DNA of 64,000 nucleotides. Source: Salimicrobium humidisoli (lineage in GTDB: Bacteria; Bacillota; Bacilli; Bacillales; Halobacillaceae). Shown one piece after another: positions 7,761 through 15,262 of the stretch. The stretch covers positions 62,001-126,000 of the forward strand of contig NZ_NSGH01000003.1 of NCBI RefSeq assembly GCF_002295105.1. Direction: 5' to 3'. The notes under the pieces were generated by a model. It did not search any database. It was given only the letters and a program-made list of their open reading frames with translations, and was not told the DNA's origin. Numbering within the stretch: position 1 is the stretch's first letter; each line of letters starts with the position of its first letter. The position numbers and the translations under genes were made by a program.

Positions 7761-7766
7761 ATTTTT

Positions 7767-8453
7767 ATGTCATTTACGAAAGAATTAAGAAGAGAAAATG
7801 AAGATGTATTTCAGGCGATTTTCGATCACCCGTTTGTACGGGGGCTTGGGGAAGGTGAACTGCCGAAAGAAGCGGTGGCCCACTACGTAAAAGCGGACTA
7901 TGAATACTTGAATACGTTCCTTACCCTGTATGGCACGGCCATTTCCCAATCCGACAGTCGGGAGGATATATCATTTTTTCATAATCAGATCGCCTTTGTG
8001 CTCGGGGATGAGATGCACCCCCACCGCAATTTAAGCGAGTATGCAGGCACTCCGTACGAAAACCTTCAGGGTTATCCGATGCCACCTACAGCGGATCATT
8101 ATCGTGCTCACATGAAGAGTGTGGCCACAGAAGGTCTGCTCGGAAAAACAATTGCCGCTATGCTTCCCTGCCCGTGGACTTACGATGAAATCGGGAAAGA
8201 ATTGAAACGGCGTTACTCGCCGGAACCGGACCATCCTTTCTATGAGTGGATCGAGTTCTATGCCGATGATTCTATTGCCGAAACGACCGGCTACATGATG
8301 AAACGTCTGGATGAGGAAGCGGAACAGGCCTCACCGGAAGACAGGCGGAAAATGAAGGAGGCTTTCCGGAAAAGCTGTCAGTTGGAACTCGCTTTCTGGG
8401 AAATGTCCTATTCACTGGAAGAGTGGCCTGAAGGAAAGGAGGCGGCTAGATGA
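7767..8453 (+). CDS. tenA: Thiaminase II / aminopyrimidine aminohydrolase TenA
   Basis: The 228-residue helical protein hydrolyses aminopyrimidine breakdown products of thiamine to HMP, which ThiD then phosphorylates. The catalytic Cys is in AMLPCPWTY at residue 135, the same number as in Bacillus subtilis TenA, which supports the ATG at 7767. Other family features are YVKADYEYL near the N terminus and the C-terminal ELAFWEMSY with its conserved Glu. A longer frame runs upstream, but it would cover riboswitch 2 and is not real. The stop overlaps the thiD start by 4 nt. Confidence 0.95.
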   Translation: MSFTKELRRENEDVFQAIFDHPFVRGLGEGELPKEAVAHYVKADYEYLNTFLTLYGTAISQSDSREDISFFHNQIAFVLGDEMHPHRNLSEYAGTPYENLQGYPMPPTADHYRAHMKSVATEGLLGKTIAAMLPCPWTYDEIGKELKRRYSPEPDHPFYEWIEFYADDSIAETTGYMMKRLDEEAEQASPEDRRKMKEAFRKSCQLELAFWEMSYSLEEWPEGKEAAR

Positions 8454-9250
8454 GACCATATACAGCACTGACAATCGCAGGTTCCGATTCCGGAGGCGGA
8501 GCCGGAATCCAGGCGGATATCAAGACAATGGAAGAATGGCAGGTGTACGGGATGTCTGTACTGACTTCATTGACCGCCCAGAACACTATGGGAGTCCGGG
8601 AGGTCCATCACGTACCTGTTCCATTCCTTACTGCTCAGCTTAAAAGTATTGAAGAGGATCTGCCGGTGGATGCTATCAAAACCGGAATGATTTCATCGAA
8701 AGAAGCTGCACGTACAGTAGGGGAATGGATCGGGGCCCGGCGGAAACCATACGTCTGTGACCCCGTCATGGTAACTGCGAGCGGTCATCCTCTTATGGAG
8801 GAGGAGACGAGGGAGGCGCTTTCCGAATATCTTTTTCCTCATGCTGATGTCGTCACTCCGAATATTCCGGAAGCGGAAACGCTCCTTGGGATGTCTATTA
8901 AGACAGAAGCTGATATGGAAGAAGCGGCAGGACTGTTTGTAGAAAAACTCGGCAGTCGCGGTGCGCTCATTAAAGGCGGGCATCTGGAAGGAGAAGCCGT
9001 CGATGTACTGTATGACGGAGAAATTATGAGGACATACAGGGAAGCGCGGATTAAAACGGATAATACCCATGGCACAGGCTGCACGTATGCTTCGGCTATC
9101 GCGGCGAATCTGGCGAGGGGACGGACGCTTCCGGCAGCTGTAGAGAAATCTAAACATTTTATTACCGAAGCTATCCGTCATTCTTTCGACCTCGGTTCAG
9201 GAAGCGGTCCGACGAATCACTGGGCCGGAAGAATAGGAGAGATAAAATGA
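8450..9250 (+). CDS. thiD: Hydroxymethylpyrimidine/phosphomethylpyrimidine kinase ThiD
   Basis: The 266-residue ribokinase-fold enzyme phosphorylates HMP to HMP-PP in thiamine synthesis. Visible motifs are the N-terminal [20 protein letters not shown], the central VTPNIPEAE and the anion-hole/catalytic [19 protein letters not shown]. The length is normal. The ATG overlaps the tenA stop and its own stop overlaps thiM, so the four enzymes are translationally coupled. It probably acts on HMP released by TenA as well as on imported pyrimidine. Confidence 0.96.
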   Translation: MRPYTALTIAGSDSGGGAGIQADIKTMEEWQVYGMSVLTSLTAQNTMGVREVHHVPVPFLTAQLKSIEEDLPVDAIKTGMISSKEAARTVGEWIGARRKPYVCDPVMVTASGHPLMEEETREALSEYLFPHADVVTPNIPEAETLLGMSIKTEADMEEAAGLFVEKLGSRGALIKGGHLEGEAVDVLYDGEIMRTYREARIKTDNTHGTGCTYASAIAANLARGRTLPAAVEKSKHFITEAIRHSFDLGSGSGPTNHWAGRIGEIK

Positions 9251-9984
9251 TAACAGAGCGTGTAAGAGACAAGAGACCATTGATTCATCATATTACGAAT
9301 GAAGTAGTGATGAATTTCTCTGCGAACGGCCTCCTGGCTTTCGGAGGAAGCCCGGTTATGGCGAAAGAAAGAGAAGAAGTCGCAGACATAGCAGGGGCGG
9401 CCGATGCTCTTGTATTGAATATCGGCACGCTCCGGAGCAGTGATGTGGAAACGATGATAGCAGCAGGAAAAGCAGCTAATGAGCAGGGCGTCCCTGTACT
9501 GCTGGACCCGGTGGGGGCAGGAGCGAGTACCTTCCGGAAAAATGCAGTCAGGAAAATAACAAAAGAGCTGGACGTAGCCGTCGTGAAAGGGAATGCCGGC
9601 GAAATCGCCGCTCTCGCGGACGTACCGTTGAAAGTGAAAGGTGTGGATTCGGAAGAAAGCGGGGACTCTGCAGCTATCGCCCTGAAAGCTTCGGAGAAAC
9701 TGAACACCTGCGTAGTAGTGACAGGAGCAACAGATATAGTAGCGGAAGACGGTAATTATAAAACATCTTCCTACGGTTCTCCCCTGCTTAAGCAGGTTAC
9801 AGGATCGGGGTGTCTTCTCGGGACGCTGATTGCCGCCTGTCTCACCGTTGAGGATGATAAGGAGAAAGCGGTACTTTTTGCAGTGGAATTTTATAATAAA
9901 GCTGCGGAGAGGGCGGAAGCGAACTCCCATGGTCCGGGATCATTCGCCGTTTCTCTTCTTGATGAATTGGGGAAAGATGTATGA
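9247..9984 (+). CDS. thiM: Hydroxyethylthiazole kinase ThiM
   Basis: The 245-residue enzyme phosphorylates salvaged 4-methyl-5-hydroxyethylthiazole. Family motifs include HHITNEVVMNFSANGLLAFG, SPVMA, LLDPVGAGAS, VVKGNAGEI and the catalytic-loop VTGSGCLLG with its Cys. It is about 10-15 residues shorter at the N terminus than many relatives but retains the active site, and the overlapping ATG/TGA with thiD fixes the start. With ThiW importing a thiazole-type precursor, this is the expected next step of salvage. Confidence 0.95.
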   Translation: MITERVRDKRPLIHHITNEVVMNFSANGLLAFGGSPVMAKEREEVADIAGAADALVLNIGTLRSSDVETMIAAGKAANEQGVPVLLDPVGAGASTFRKNAVRKITKELDVAVVKGNAGEIAALADVPLKVKGVDSEESGDSAAIALKASEKLNTCVVVTGATDIVAEDGNYKTSSYGSPLLKQVTGSGCLLGTLIAACLTVEDDKEKAVLFAVEFYNKAAERAEANSHGPGSFAVSLLDELGKDV

Positions 9985-10589
9985 TTGATTATCTTCACAC
10001 CTATTTCATTATGGGAAGCCAAAACTGTAAAAAAGACCCTGTGGAAACTCTGCGGCGAGCCATCAGGGGTGGGATCACCGCTTTTCAGTTCAGGGAAAAG
10101 GGAGAAGGATCATTGACGGGTGCCGAAAAAGTGAAGCTTGGCCACCGTCTGCGGGAAGAATGCCGTGAGCATGGAATCCCTTTTTTCGTAAATGATGATA
10201 TTGAGCTGGTAAGTGAATGGAAAGCGGACGGTGTTCACATCGGGCAGGAAGATACGGAAATAGAAAAAGTGAGAGATCGTTTCCCGGATCTTATAATCGG
10301 GTTGTCCGTATCCACCCCGGAAGAGCTGGAGCAGAGCCGGTACGAGCTGGCAGATTATCTCGGAGTGGGGCCCGTGTTCAAAACTTCGTCGAAGGAGGAT
10401 GCGAAAGACGTAATAGGAATAGAAGGGCTTCGGGCGATTCAAAACAGAGCCGGGTTGCCGGTAGTCGCCATAGGAGGTATACACGAAGGTAACGTACAGA
10501 AAGTGAGAGAGACCGGAGCCGGGATAAGCGTGATTTCCGCTATCGCAAGTAACGAAGACCCTGTCAGCGGTGTGCAGCGATTATTATAG
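9981..10589 (+). CDS. thiE: Thiamine-phosphate synthase ThiE
   Basis: The 202-residue TIM-barrel enzyme condenses HMP-PP and thiazole phosphate into thiamine phosphate. Visible motifs are FIMGSQNC at the N terminus, AFQFREKG, PFFVNDDIELV, DGVHIGQED, YLGVGPVFKTSSKED and VVAIGGI. It completes the thiW-tenA-thiD-thiM-thiE salvage operon. De novo genes thiC, thiG and thiS are absent from the window. A very strong terminator follows the stop codon immediately. Confidence 0.95.
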   Translation: MIDYLHTYFIMGSQNCKKDPVETLRRAIRGGITAFQFREKGEGSLTGAEKVKLGHRLREECREHGIPFFVNDDIELVSEWKADGVHIGQEDTEIEKVRDRFPDLIIGLSVSTPEELEQSRYELADYLGVGPVFKTSSKEDAKDVIGIEGLRAIQNRAGLPVVAIGGIHEGNVQKVRETGAGISVISAIASNEDPVSGVQRLL

Positions 10590-10636
10590 CAAAACCACTC
10601 CGGTCACTGCTGCAGTGACCGGAGTGGTTTTGTGTT
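10590..10636 (+). terminator. Terminator of the thiamine operon (21-bp perfect inverted repeat)
   Basis: Positions 10590-10610 and 10612-10632 are exact reverse complements (CAAAACCACTCCGGTCACTGC on the left), ending in GGTTTTGTGTTTT. The repeat begins one base after the thiE stop codon. It could work in both directions. Confidence 0.88.
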
Positions 10637-10659
10637 TTAAGATCGATATATAAATGCAG

Positions 10660-10804
10660 AAACAAAAAATCCTTCCACCTGGGCAGAAGGATAAGACAGT
10701 CTAAGAAGCTCGGACGAGTGATAAGTGCGTGCAGATGAGTCGTTCCGCAAAGAGGAATAACTCTCACCTTCACTGAACGATCCTCTATTATGTATCGACT
10801 GTAT
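10660..10804 (-). ncRNA. Candidate small RNA, copy B (shares GACTCATCTGCAC core)
   Basis: On the minus strand a consensus-like promoter (10811-10839) is followed about 130 nt later by a strong terminator: ATCCTTC, a loop, GGAAGGAT, then TTTTTTG (10663-10692). The transcript includes a hairpin with TTCC/GGAA followed at once by GACTCATCTGCAC, the same core and arrangement as the element at 603-732. It lies between convergent ends of thiE and galE, so it is not a leader. No convincing reading frame. I do not recognise the family. Confidence 0.62.
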
Positions 10805-10810
10805 CTGTTT

Positions 10811-10839
10811 ATTATACATAACAAAATTCGATACGTAAA
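10811..10839 (-). promoter_or_regulatory. Sigma-A type promoter for small RNA B
   Basis: On the minus strand TTTACG (10834-10839) and TATAAT (10811-10816) have the ideal 17-nt spacing. The predicted start is near 10804. Confidence 0.65.
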
Positions 10840-10880
10840 TGCATATAAGGTTTTTCTGTAAACATCGGGCAAAGGTAATA

Positions 10881-10929
10881 GGTCAAATTGCTATAGGCGT
10901 TTTCTGGAAACGTTTGCAGCAATCTGACC
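10881..10929. repeat. Long imperfect inverted repeat with an embedded cre-like palindrome, downstream of galE
   Basis: GGTCAAATTGCT (10881-10892) pairs with AGCAATCTGACC (10918-10929) with one G-U type mismatch. The interior holds a CGTTT/AAACG stem and the sequence TGGAAACGTTTGCA (10905-10918), which fits the relaxed CcpA cre consensus TGNAANCGNNNNCA. There is no U-run, so it is a poor intrinsic terminator. It may cap the 3' end of galE or be a protein-binding site. Confidence 0.45.
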
Positions 10930-10962
10930 CGCGGTTCTGATGCTGTTCAATTTTTTTCGGGA

Positions 10963-11979
10963 TTATTCCCCTGAAGCATATCCGTACGGGTTGTGGCTGC
11001 GCCATCTCCAGGTGTCCTCACACATATCAGTGATGGTTTTTTCCGCTTTCCACCCCAGCTTTTCCTCGGCTTTTGAAGGGTTTGCATAGCAGGAGGCTAC
11101 GTCACCTTCGCGGCGGCCGGTCACTTCATAGGGTACAGAACGCCCGGAAGCTGATTCGAAAGCCCGGACGAGCTGAAGTACGCTGTAACCTTCCCCGGTG
11201 CCGAGATTATAGATCTCGTGACCCGACCCCTGCATCGCTTTACTCAATGCTTTCACATGGCCGAGAGCAAGGTCCGTTACGTGGATATAGTCCCGTACCC
11301 CCGTTCCGTCAACGGTCGGATAATCATCGCCGTAAACGGTGAGCTTTTCATATTGTCCCAGAGCTACTTTTGCAACATAAGGCATGAGATTATTCGGAGT
11401 TCCATTCGGTGACTCACCGATTTTTCCGCTCGGGTGGGCACCGATCGGGTTGAAATAGCGAAGAATGGAAATGCTCCATTCGGAATCAGCGTTCCAAAGA
11501 TCTGCCAGAACCTCTTCAATCATCAGTTTCGTTCTTCCATAAGGATTGATGGCGGACACCGGGAAGTCCTCCGTTATCGGGTTGGATGCCGGTTTCCCGT
11601 AGACCGTAGCGGAAGAAGAAAATATGATGGTTTTCACATTGAATTCGGCCATGACTTCCAGCAGAACGAAAGTGGCCGTCAAATTATTTTTGTAGTACGT
11701 GAGAGGAAGGGAGACCGAATCATTCACCGATTTAAGGCCTGCCATGTGTATAACAGCTTCGATCGTGTGCTTCGAGAAAATCTCCTCGAGGGCACTCCGG
11801 TCCAGCAGGTTGTTTTCGTAGAATGTTATCGTTCCGCCGGTAATTTCCTCGACTCTCGTCAGGGACTCTTTCCGACTGTTCGACAGGTTGTCGATGACCG
11901 CAACGTCGTACCCTTCATTCAAAAGGTCCACGCATATATGACTTCCTATGAAACCTGCGCCTCCTGTAATAAGAATCAT
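10963..11979 (-). CDS. galE: UDP-glucose 4-epimerase GalE
   Basis: The 338-residue extended SDR enzyme interconverts UDP-Glc/UDP-Gal and often the N-acetyl forms. It shows the NAD motif GGAGFIGSHICVDLL at residues 5-20, the catalytic Ser in FSSSATVYG and YxxxK as Y-GRTK in NPYGRTKLMIEE. The C-terminal DLALGHVKAL and NLGTGEGYSVLQLV are typical. It lies next to the Pel exopolysaccharide genes and is transcribed in the same direction as the GH114 gene. Inference: it supplies UDP-GalNAc for Pel, as Pel-linked epimerases do in other bacteria. A housekeeping Leloir role is also possible. Confidence 0.95.
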   Translation of the reverse strand: MILITGGAGFIGSHICVDLLNEGYDVAVIDNLSNSRKESLTRVEEITGGTITFYENNLLDRSALEEIFSKHTIEAVIHMAGLKSVNDSVSLPLTYYKNNLTATFVLLEVMAEFNVKTIIFSSSATVYGKPASNPITEDFPVSAINPYGRTKLMIEEVLADLWNADSEWSISILRYFNPIGAHPSGKIGESPNGTPNNLMPYVAKVALGQYEKLTVYGDDYPTVDGTGVRDYIHVTDLALGHVKALSKAMQGSGHEIYNLGTGEGYSVLQLVRAFESASGRSVPYEVTGRREGDVASCYANPSKAEEKLGWKAEKTITDMCEDTWRWRSHNPYGYASGE

Positions 11980-12141
11980 AGACTGCCCTCCTGTTTTCTA
12001 TTCTTATCCATAAAATTACATGAATGAAGAAGTAAAAACAACCGAAATCTGATAATATAGAACTACATAAACTTAACTGAGTTCTTTTCGGAAAGTTCCA
12101 GTTTCCCGTAACTGAAGGGAGTCGGGAATGGTGGCATTATT

Positions 12142-12993
12142 CTACCATTCGTTATAATTTGTCGGTTCATGGTAATGTTTGAAGCGGTTTGCAGTAGACA
12201 GTCCTTTGCTTTCCCCGGGCTGCTGATGTGATACTGTCAGTACTTCAACCCCATCCGTTTCCCGGACTTTCCGCAATTTATAGATCTGGTCCTGTGCCCA
12301 CTCATCGTATACGACATCGCTGAAGTGGAAACCTTCCCACATAATACCATCTACGTACGGAGAGGAGGCGGTGGCCAGCGTATCGAATCCCCAGTTCTGT
12401 ATCAGAGAAAGATCCGGGTGCCTGTCTTTGAGAAGAGTCAGCCAGTCCGTCAATCCTTCCCGCTGTTCGTGAAGAACCTGAGGATCACCGCCATGCTCAT
12501 TATCGATGTTTCCTACAGTATCGAGAAAAGCTCCATCCAGTCCTTTATCGATAATCTGCTTCTGGACCTCGTCTGCCATAACTTGCTGATAGTGAGGAGA
12601 AGTTATGTCGGTCAGGTAGGAGTCCCATTCTTCGTAGTAAACTCGTTTACTATTGCGAACGAAGAAATCTTCTTCTTTTAATTTCCGGAAGAGTGGTTTG
12701 TTCCACTGGTCGGCTTCCATGGTATTGATATACCCATACACGAGTGTGCCGTTCTTACGGATTTCCTCTATCTGTTCACTGGTGTAGTAGAAAGGTTCAA
12801 TAACCATTGCATCATACTCGCTCATCTCGTCTATAATCGCAGGGGTCGGAGCATCATAATAGATTTTGTAACTTTCTACGTGAGAGAGTGGAGACTCTTT
12901 TGAAGCGCTGAGACGATCCGAGACCAGAAAAGCGGAGAAAGCGAACAGCAGGGAAGTCAGAAGATAGACGGGAACTCGATTTTTTCTTTTCAA
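12142..12993 (-). CDS. GH114 family endo-alpha-1,4-polygalactosaminidase, exported (PelA hydrolase-domain homologue)
   Basis: The 283-residue protein begins with a basic N terminus and hydrophobic helix (residues about 8-26), a signal peptide or membrane anchor. The rest is a TIM-barrel of the GH114/TM1410-like group. The expected acidic residues are in GLDGAFLDTVGN (D153, D158) and GIMWEGFHF (E220). In Pseudomonas PelA this hydrolase domain is fused to the deacetylase; here it is a separate, divergent gene 114 nt from pelD. Known GH114 enzymes cut partially de-N-acetylated galactosamine polymers such as Pel. It likely trims or releases the polymer. A second ribosome-proximal start is not needed because AGGAGG precedes the ATG. 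Confidence 0.88.
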   Translation of the reverse strand: MKRKNRVPVYLLTSLLFAFSAFLVSDRLSASKESPLSHVESYKIYYDAPTPAIIDEMSEYDAMVIEPFYYTSEQIEEIRKNGTLVYGYINTMEADQWNKPLFRKLKEEDFFVRNSKRVYYEEWDSYLTDITSPHYQQVMADEVQKQIIDKGLDGAFLDTVGNIDNEHGGDPQVLHEQREGLTDWLTLLKDRHPDLSLIQNWGFDTLATASSPYVDGIMWEGFHFSDVVYDEWAQDQIYKLRKVRETDGVEVLTVSHQQPGESKGLSTANRFKHYHEPTNYNEW

Positions 12994-13107
12994 AGAAAAT
13001 TCCTCCTGTAAAATAGTATTTTTTTGTAATTACTATTATATACAATTGCGACAATTAAATACACTTATTTCGAAAGTATTCCGAACGAACCAAAAAGGGG
13101 TGATGAG

Positions 13108-14343
13108 ATGATTTACAGGCAGTCAAGCTTAGTCAGAAAATCCATTGAACTGATTCTGGTCATTGCAGGGTTGGGGATGATTGATCAAATATTCGGGTTG
13201 GAAATGAGAGAATGGACATTGAACCCTTTTCTTATAACGGTGCTTTTATTTTCACTCAGATACGGTTTGACGATTGGTATAAGCAGTTTCCTTCTGGTGC
13301 TGGTTTACTATCTGGTGGATATGGTGATCGGGGGAGGGGACATATTCCTTGTGTTCTACAGCTTCGACCGATTTATTAATGTCGCGCTACTGCTCCTGGT
13401 TGCCGTCATCGGAGGGATGTACGGCACAAGTTTCCGGGAAAGATATGAGTCTCTCAGCGACCGTAACTCCGAACTTTACGAAGAGAATGAAAACGTGAAA
13501 GAGGTCATCCAGTCCGTGGAAGAGTCGATGAAAGCGATGCAAAACCGCGTTCTGGAAAGCGAATATACCCTGACCAGAATTTACCAGGTAGGAAAAGCGC
13601 TTGATCAGCCGACCCCTTATCTCATACGGAACGAAGCGATTGAGATCATTTCGGATTTATTCCAGTCCCGGGAAGTAGCCATCTATCATGTGGACGCATC
13701 ATTCAGTGCGATGCGGCTCAGTGTGAAAAGAGGCGGACCCGAAGCGTTTCCGCAAACCGTTTTCGTTTCCGGAGAAGATTCGATGCTTCAGAGATTATTT
13801 TCGAATAAAACGGTGACGATCCGTTCTGTTGAAGACGATGAAGACGCTCCGGTGCTGGCAGGTCCGATTATTCAAAACGGCAAAGTACAGGAAGTGCTGA
13901 TCATCAACGATCTCGATTTTGAACGGTTGACGAATTATGAAATACAGATTCTTTCCGTTCTGCTGGATTGGCTTTCGGACCGGATTGATAAATCCCGGGC
14001 GTCTATGCAGAAAGAAGAAGAGAAGAAAATGTATCCGGGGACATGTATTTATTTCAAGGAAGCTTTCGAAGAAAAAGTCATCGAGCAGCAGGACCGTAAA
14101 GAGAAGTTCGATGTCGATTATAGTGTGATAGAGGTGCCATACGTCAACGCCGGAGCGGTGTCGAAAGTTGAAATGGAAATCATTTTGCGTTCTTACCTCC
14201 GGGAAGTGGACATAGTCGGTTTTGAGGAAGGCAGCGGAGTGTTTTATTTCCTGCTTCCGGGAACCAGTCCGGAGAATGCCGGCATCGTAAGGGATCGTCT
14301 ACAGAAAGTTATGGATGAGAAGGTTGTGCAGTATGTTCAATAA
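13108..14343 (+). CDS. pelD: PelD-like c-di-GMP receptor of the Pel exopolysaccharide machinery
   Basis: The 411-residue protein has about four N-terminal transmembrane helices (residues about 10-110), a coiled coil (about 115-160), a GAF-like domain (about 160-295) and a degenerate GGDEF domain (about 305-411). The catalytic GGDEF is lost, but the inhibitory-site motif R365-E-V-D368 is intact and sits just before the degenerate loop FEEGSGVF, as in PelD proteins that bind c-di-GMP. This is the first gene of pelD-pelE-deacetylase-pelF-pelG, and the frames overlap or nearly touch. Known role: c-di-GMP binding switches on Pel synthesis. The start follows AAAAAGGGGTGATGAG. Confidence 0.9.
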   Translation: MIYRQSSLVRKSIELILVIAGLGMIDQIFGLEMREWTLNPFLITVLLFSLRYGLTIGISSFLLVLVYYLVDMVIGGGDIFLVFYSFDRFINVALLLLVAVIGGMYGTSFRERYESLSDRNSELYEENENVKEVIQSVEESMKAMQNRVLESEYTLTRIYQVGKALDQPTPYLIRNEAIEIISDLFQSREVAIYHVDASFSAMRLSVKRGGPEAFPQTVFVSGEDSMLQRLFSNKTVTIRSVEDDEDAPVLAGPIIQNGKVQEVLIINDLDFERLTNYEIQILSVLLDWLSDRIDKSRASMQKEEEKKMYPGTCIYFKEAFEEKVIEQQDRKEKFDVDYSVIEVPYVNAGAVSKVEMEIILRSYLREVDIVGFEEGSGVFYFLLPGTSPENAGIVRDRLQKVMDEKVVQYVQ

Positions 14344-15262
14344 CTTCACACAACCGGTATGGATACTCACATTTTATTTTATTCACGGTATTCTGGCTTT
14401 TCTGTTGCTGCTTTTTCTTCAGAAAAGAACGGAAGAAGAAGAACAGGGAGTAGTGCTGTGGATTTTTACTGTAAGCTTATTTCTCCCCGTAATCGGAGAA
14501 GTTCTTGGAGGAGTGGTCTGGTATATGGCCAGACGCTTCGGCAGCAATGACATTCTGGAATCATACGAGGAGTACGTTACTTATAAGCCGCCGATGCTGG
14601 AGCAGATCAGATATGAAGCAAGAGCAAGCTACGATATGCAGCCGTTCTCCGAGACACTTACAAATTTTGAAACAAAATCCAAACAGGATGTGATTATGAG
14701 GCTGATCAATTCGGACGTCTCCAGGAAAGGACATTACGTAAATCTCGGATTAACAAACCGGAATTCGGAAATGGTCCACTATGCGGCTACGACCCGGAAC
14801 TTGCTGATAGATACACACGAAAAAGAAATTCAGCTCGCAAAATTGGAATACATTCCAGCTGATCCGACCAGGTTAAAGACGCTGTTATCAGCCTATGAAC
14901 GATTTCTGAAAAGTGAGCTGCTGGAAGGACCGTCCCTTTCAAGGCTCGAGAAGGAGTACAAAGGTTTCATGGAGGAGGAACTTGCTTCCGGCAATGACCG
15001 CCCTTTACTCCTTGAAAGACTTGGAGAGTTTCATCTGTATCGGGGTGATCCTTCCACCGGAGTAGAAATACTCGAGAGTATGAATGAAAAGCATCCTCTT
15101 CAGGCCGAAGGGTACCTGGTCCTTCTCCGTTATTATTACGGAAGAAAAGACTGGAACCAGATATGCAGCGTGCTGAGTTCCTTGAAAGAAAACGTTCCGG
15201 AGACCAATATCCCGGAATCCAGACGTTTCATCGTTGAACATTTGTTGGGGGAAGAACTATGA
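14333..15262 (+). CDS. pelE: PelE-like membrane protein with TPR-type C-terminal region
   Basis: I chose the ATG at 14333 because GAGAAGG lies at a good distance upstream; an in-frame start at 14315 is possible. It overlaps the end of pelD. The 309-residue product has two N-terminal transmembrane helices (WILTFYFIHGILAFLLLLF and VVLWIFTVSLFLPVIGEVLGG), then a long soluble helical region. The last 100 residues (LERLGEFHLYRGDPSTGVEILESM and following) look like TPR repeats. In known Pel systems PelE bridges PelD and the synthase. The assignment rests on order and architecture, since PelE sequences diverge strongly. Confidence 0.82.
   Translation: MFNNFTQPVWILTFYFIHGILAFLLLLFLQKRTEEEEQGVVLWIFTVSLFLPVIGEVLGGVVWYMARRFGSNDILESYEEYVTYKPPMLEQIRYEARASYDMQPFSETLTNFETKSKQDVIMRLINSDVSRKGHYVNLGLTNRNSEMVHYAATTRNLLIDTHEKEIQLAKLEYIPADPTRLKTLLSAYERFLKSELLEGPSLSRLEKEYKGFMEEELASGNDRPLLLERLGEFHLYRGDPSTGVEILESMNEKHPLQAEGYLVLLRYYYGRKDWNQICSVLSSLKENVPETNIPESRRFIVEHLLGEEL

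Noticed and set aside
7683-7766. Longer N-terminal form of TenA starting at 7683
   Set aside because: It would translate riboswitch 2. The ATG at 7767 has the ribosome site and places the catalytic Cys at residue 135 as in Bacillus subtilis TenA.
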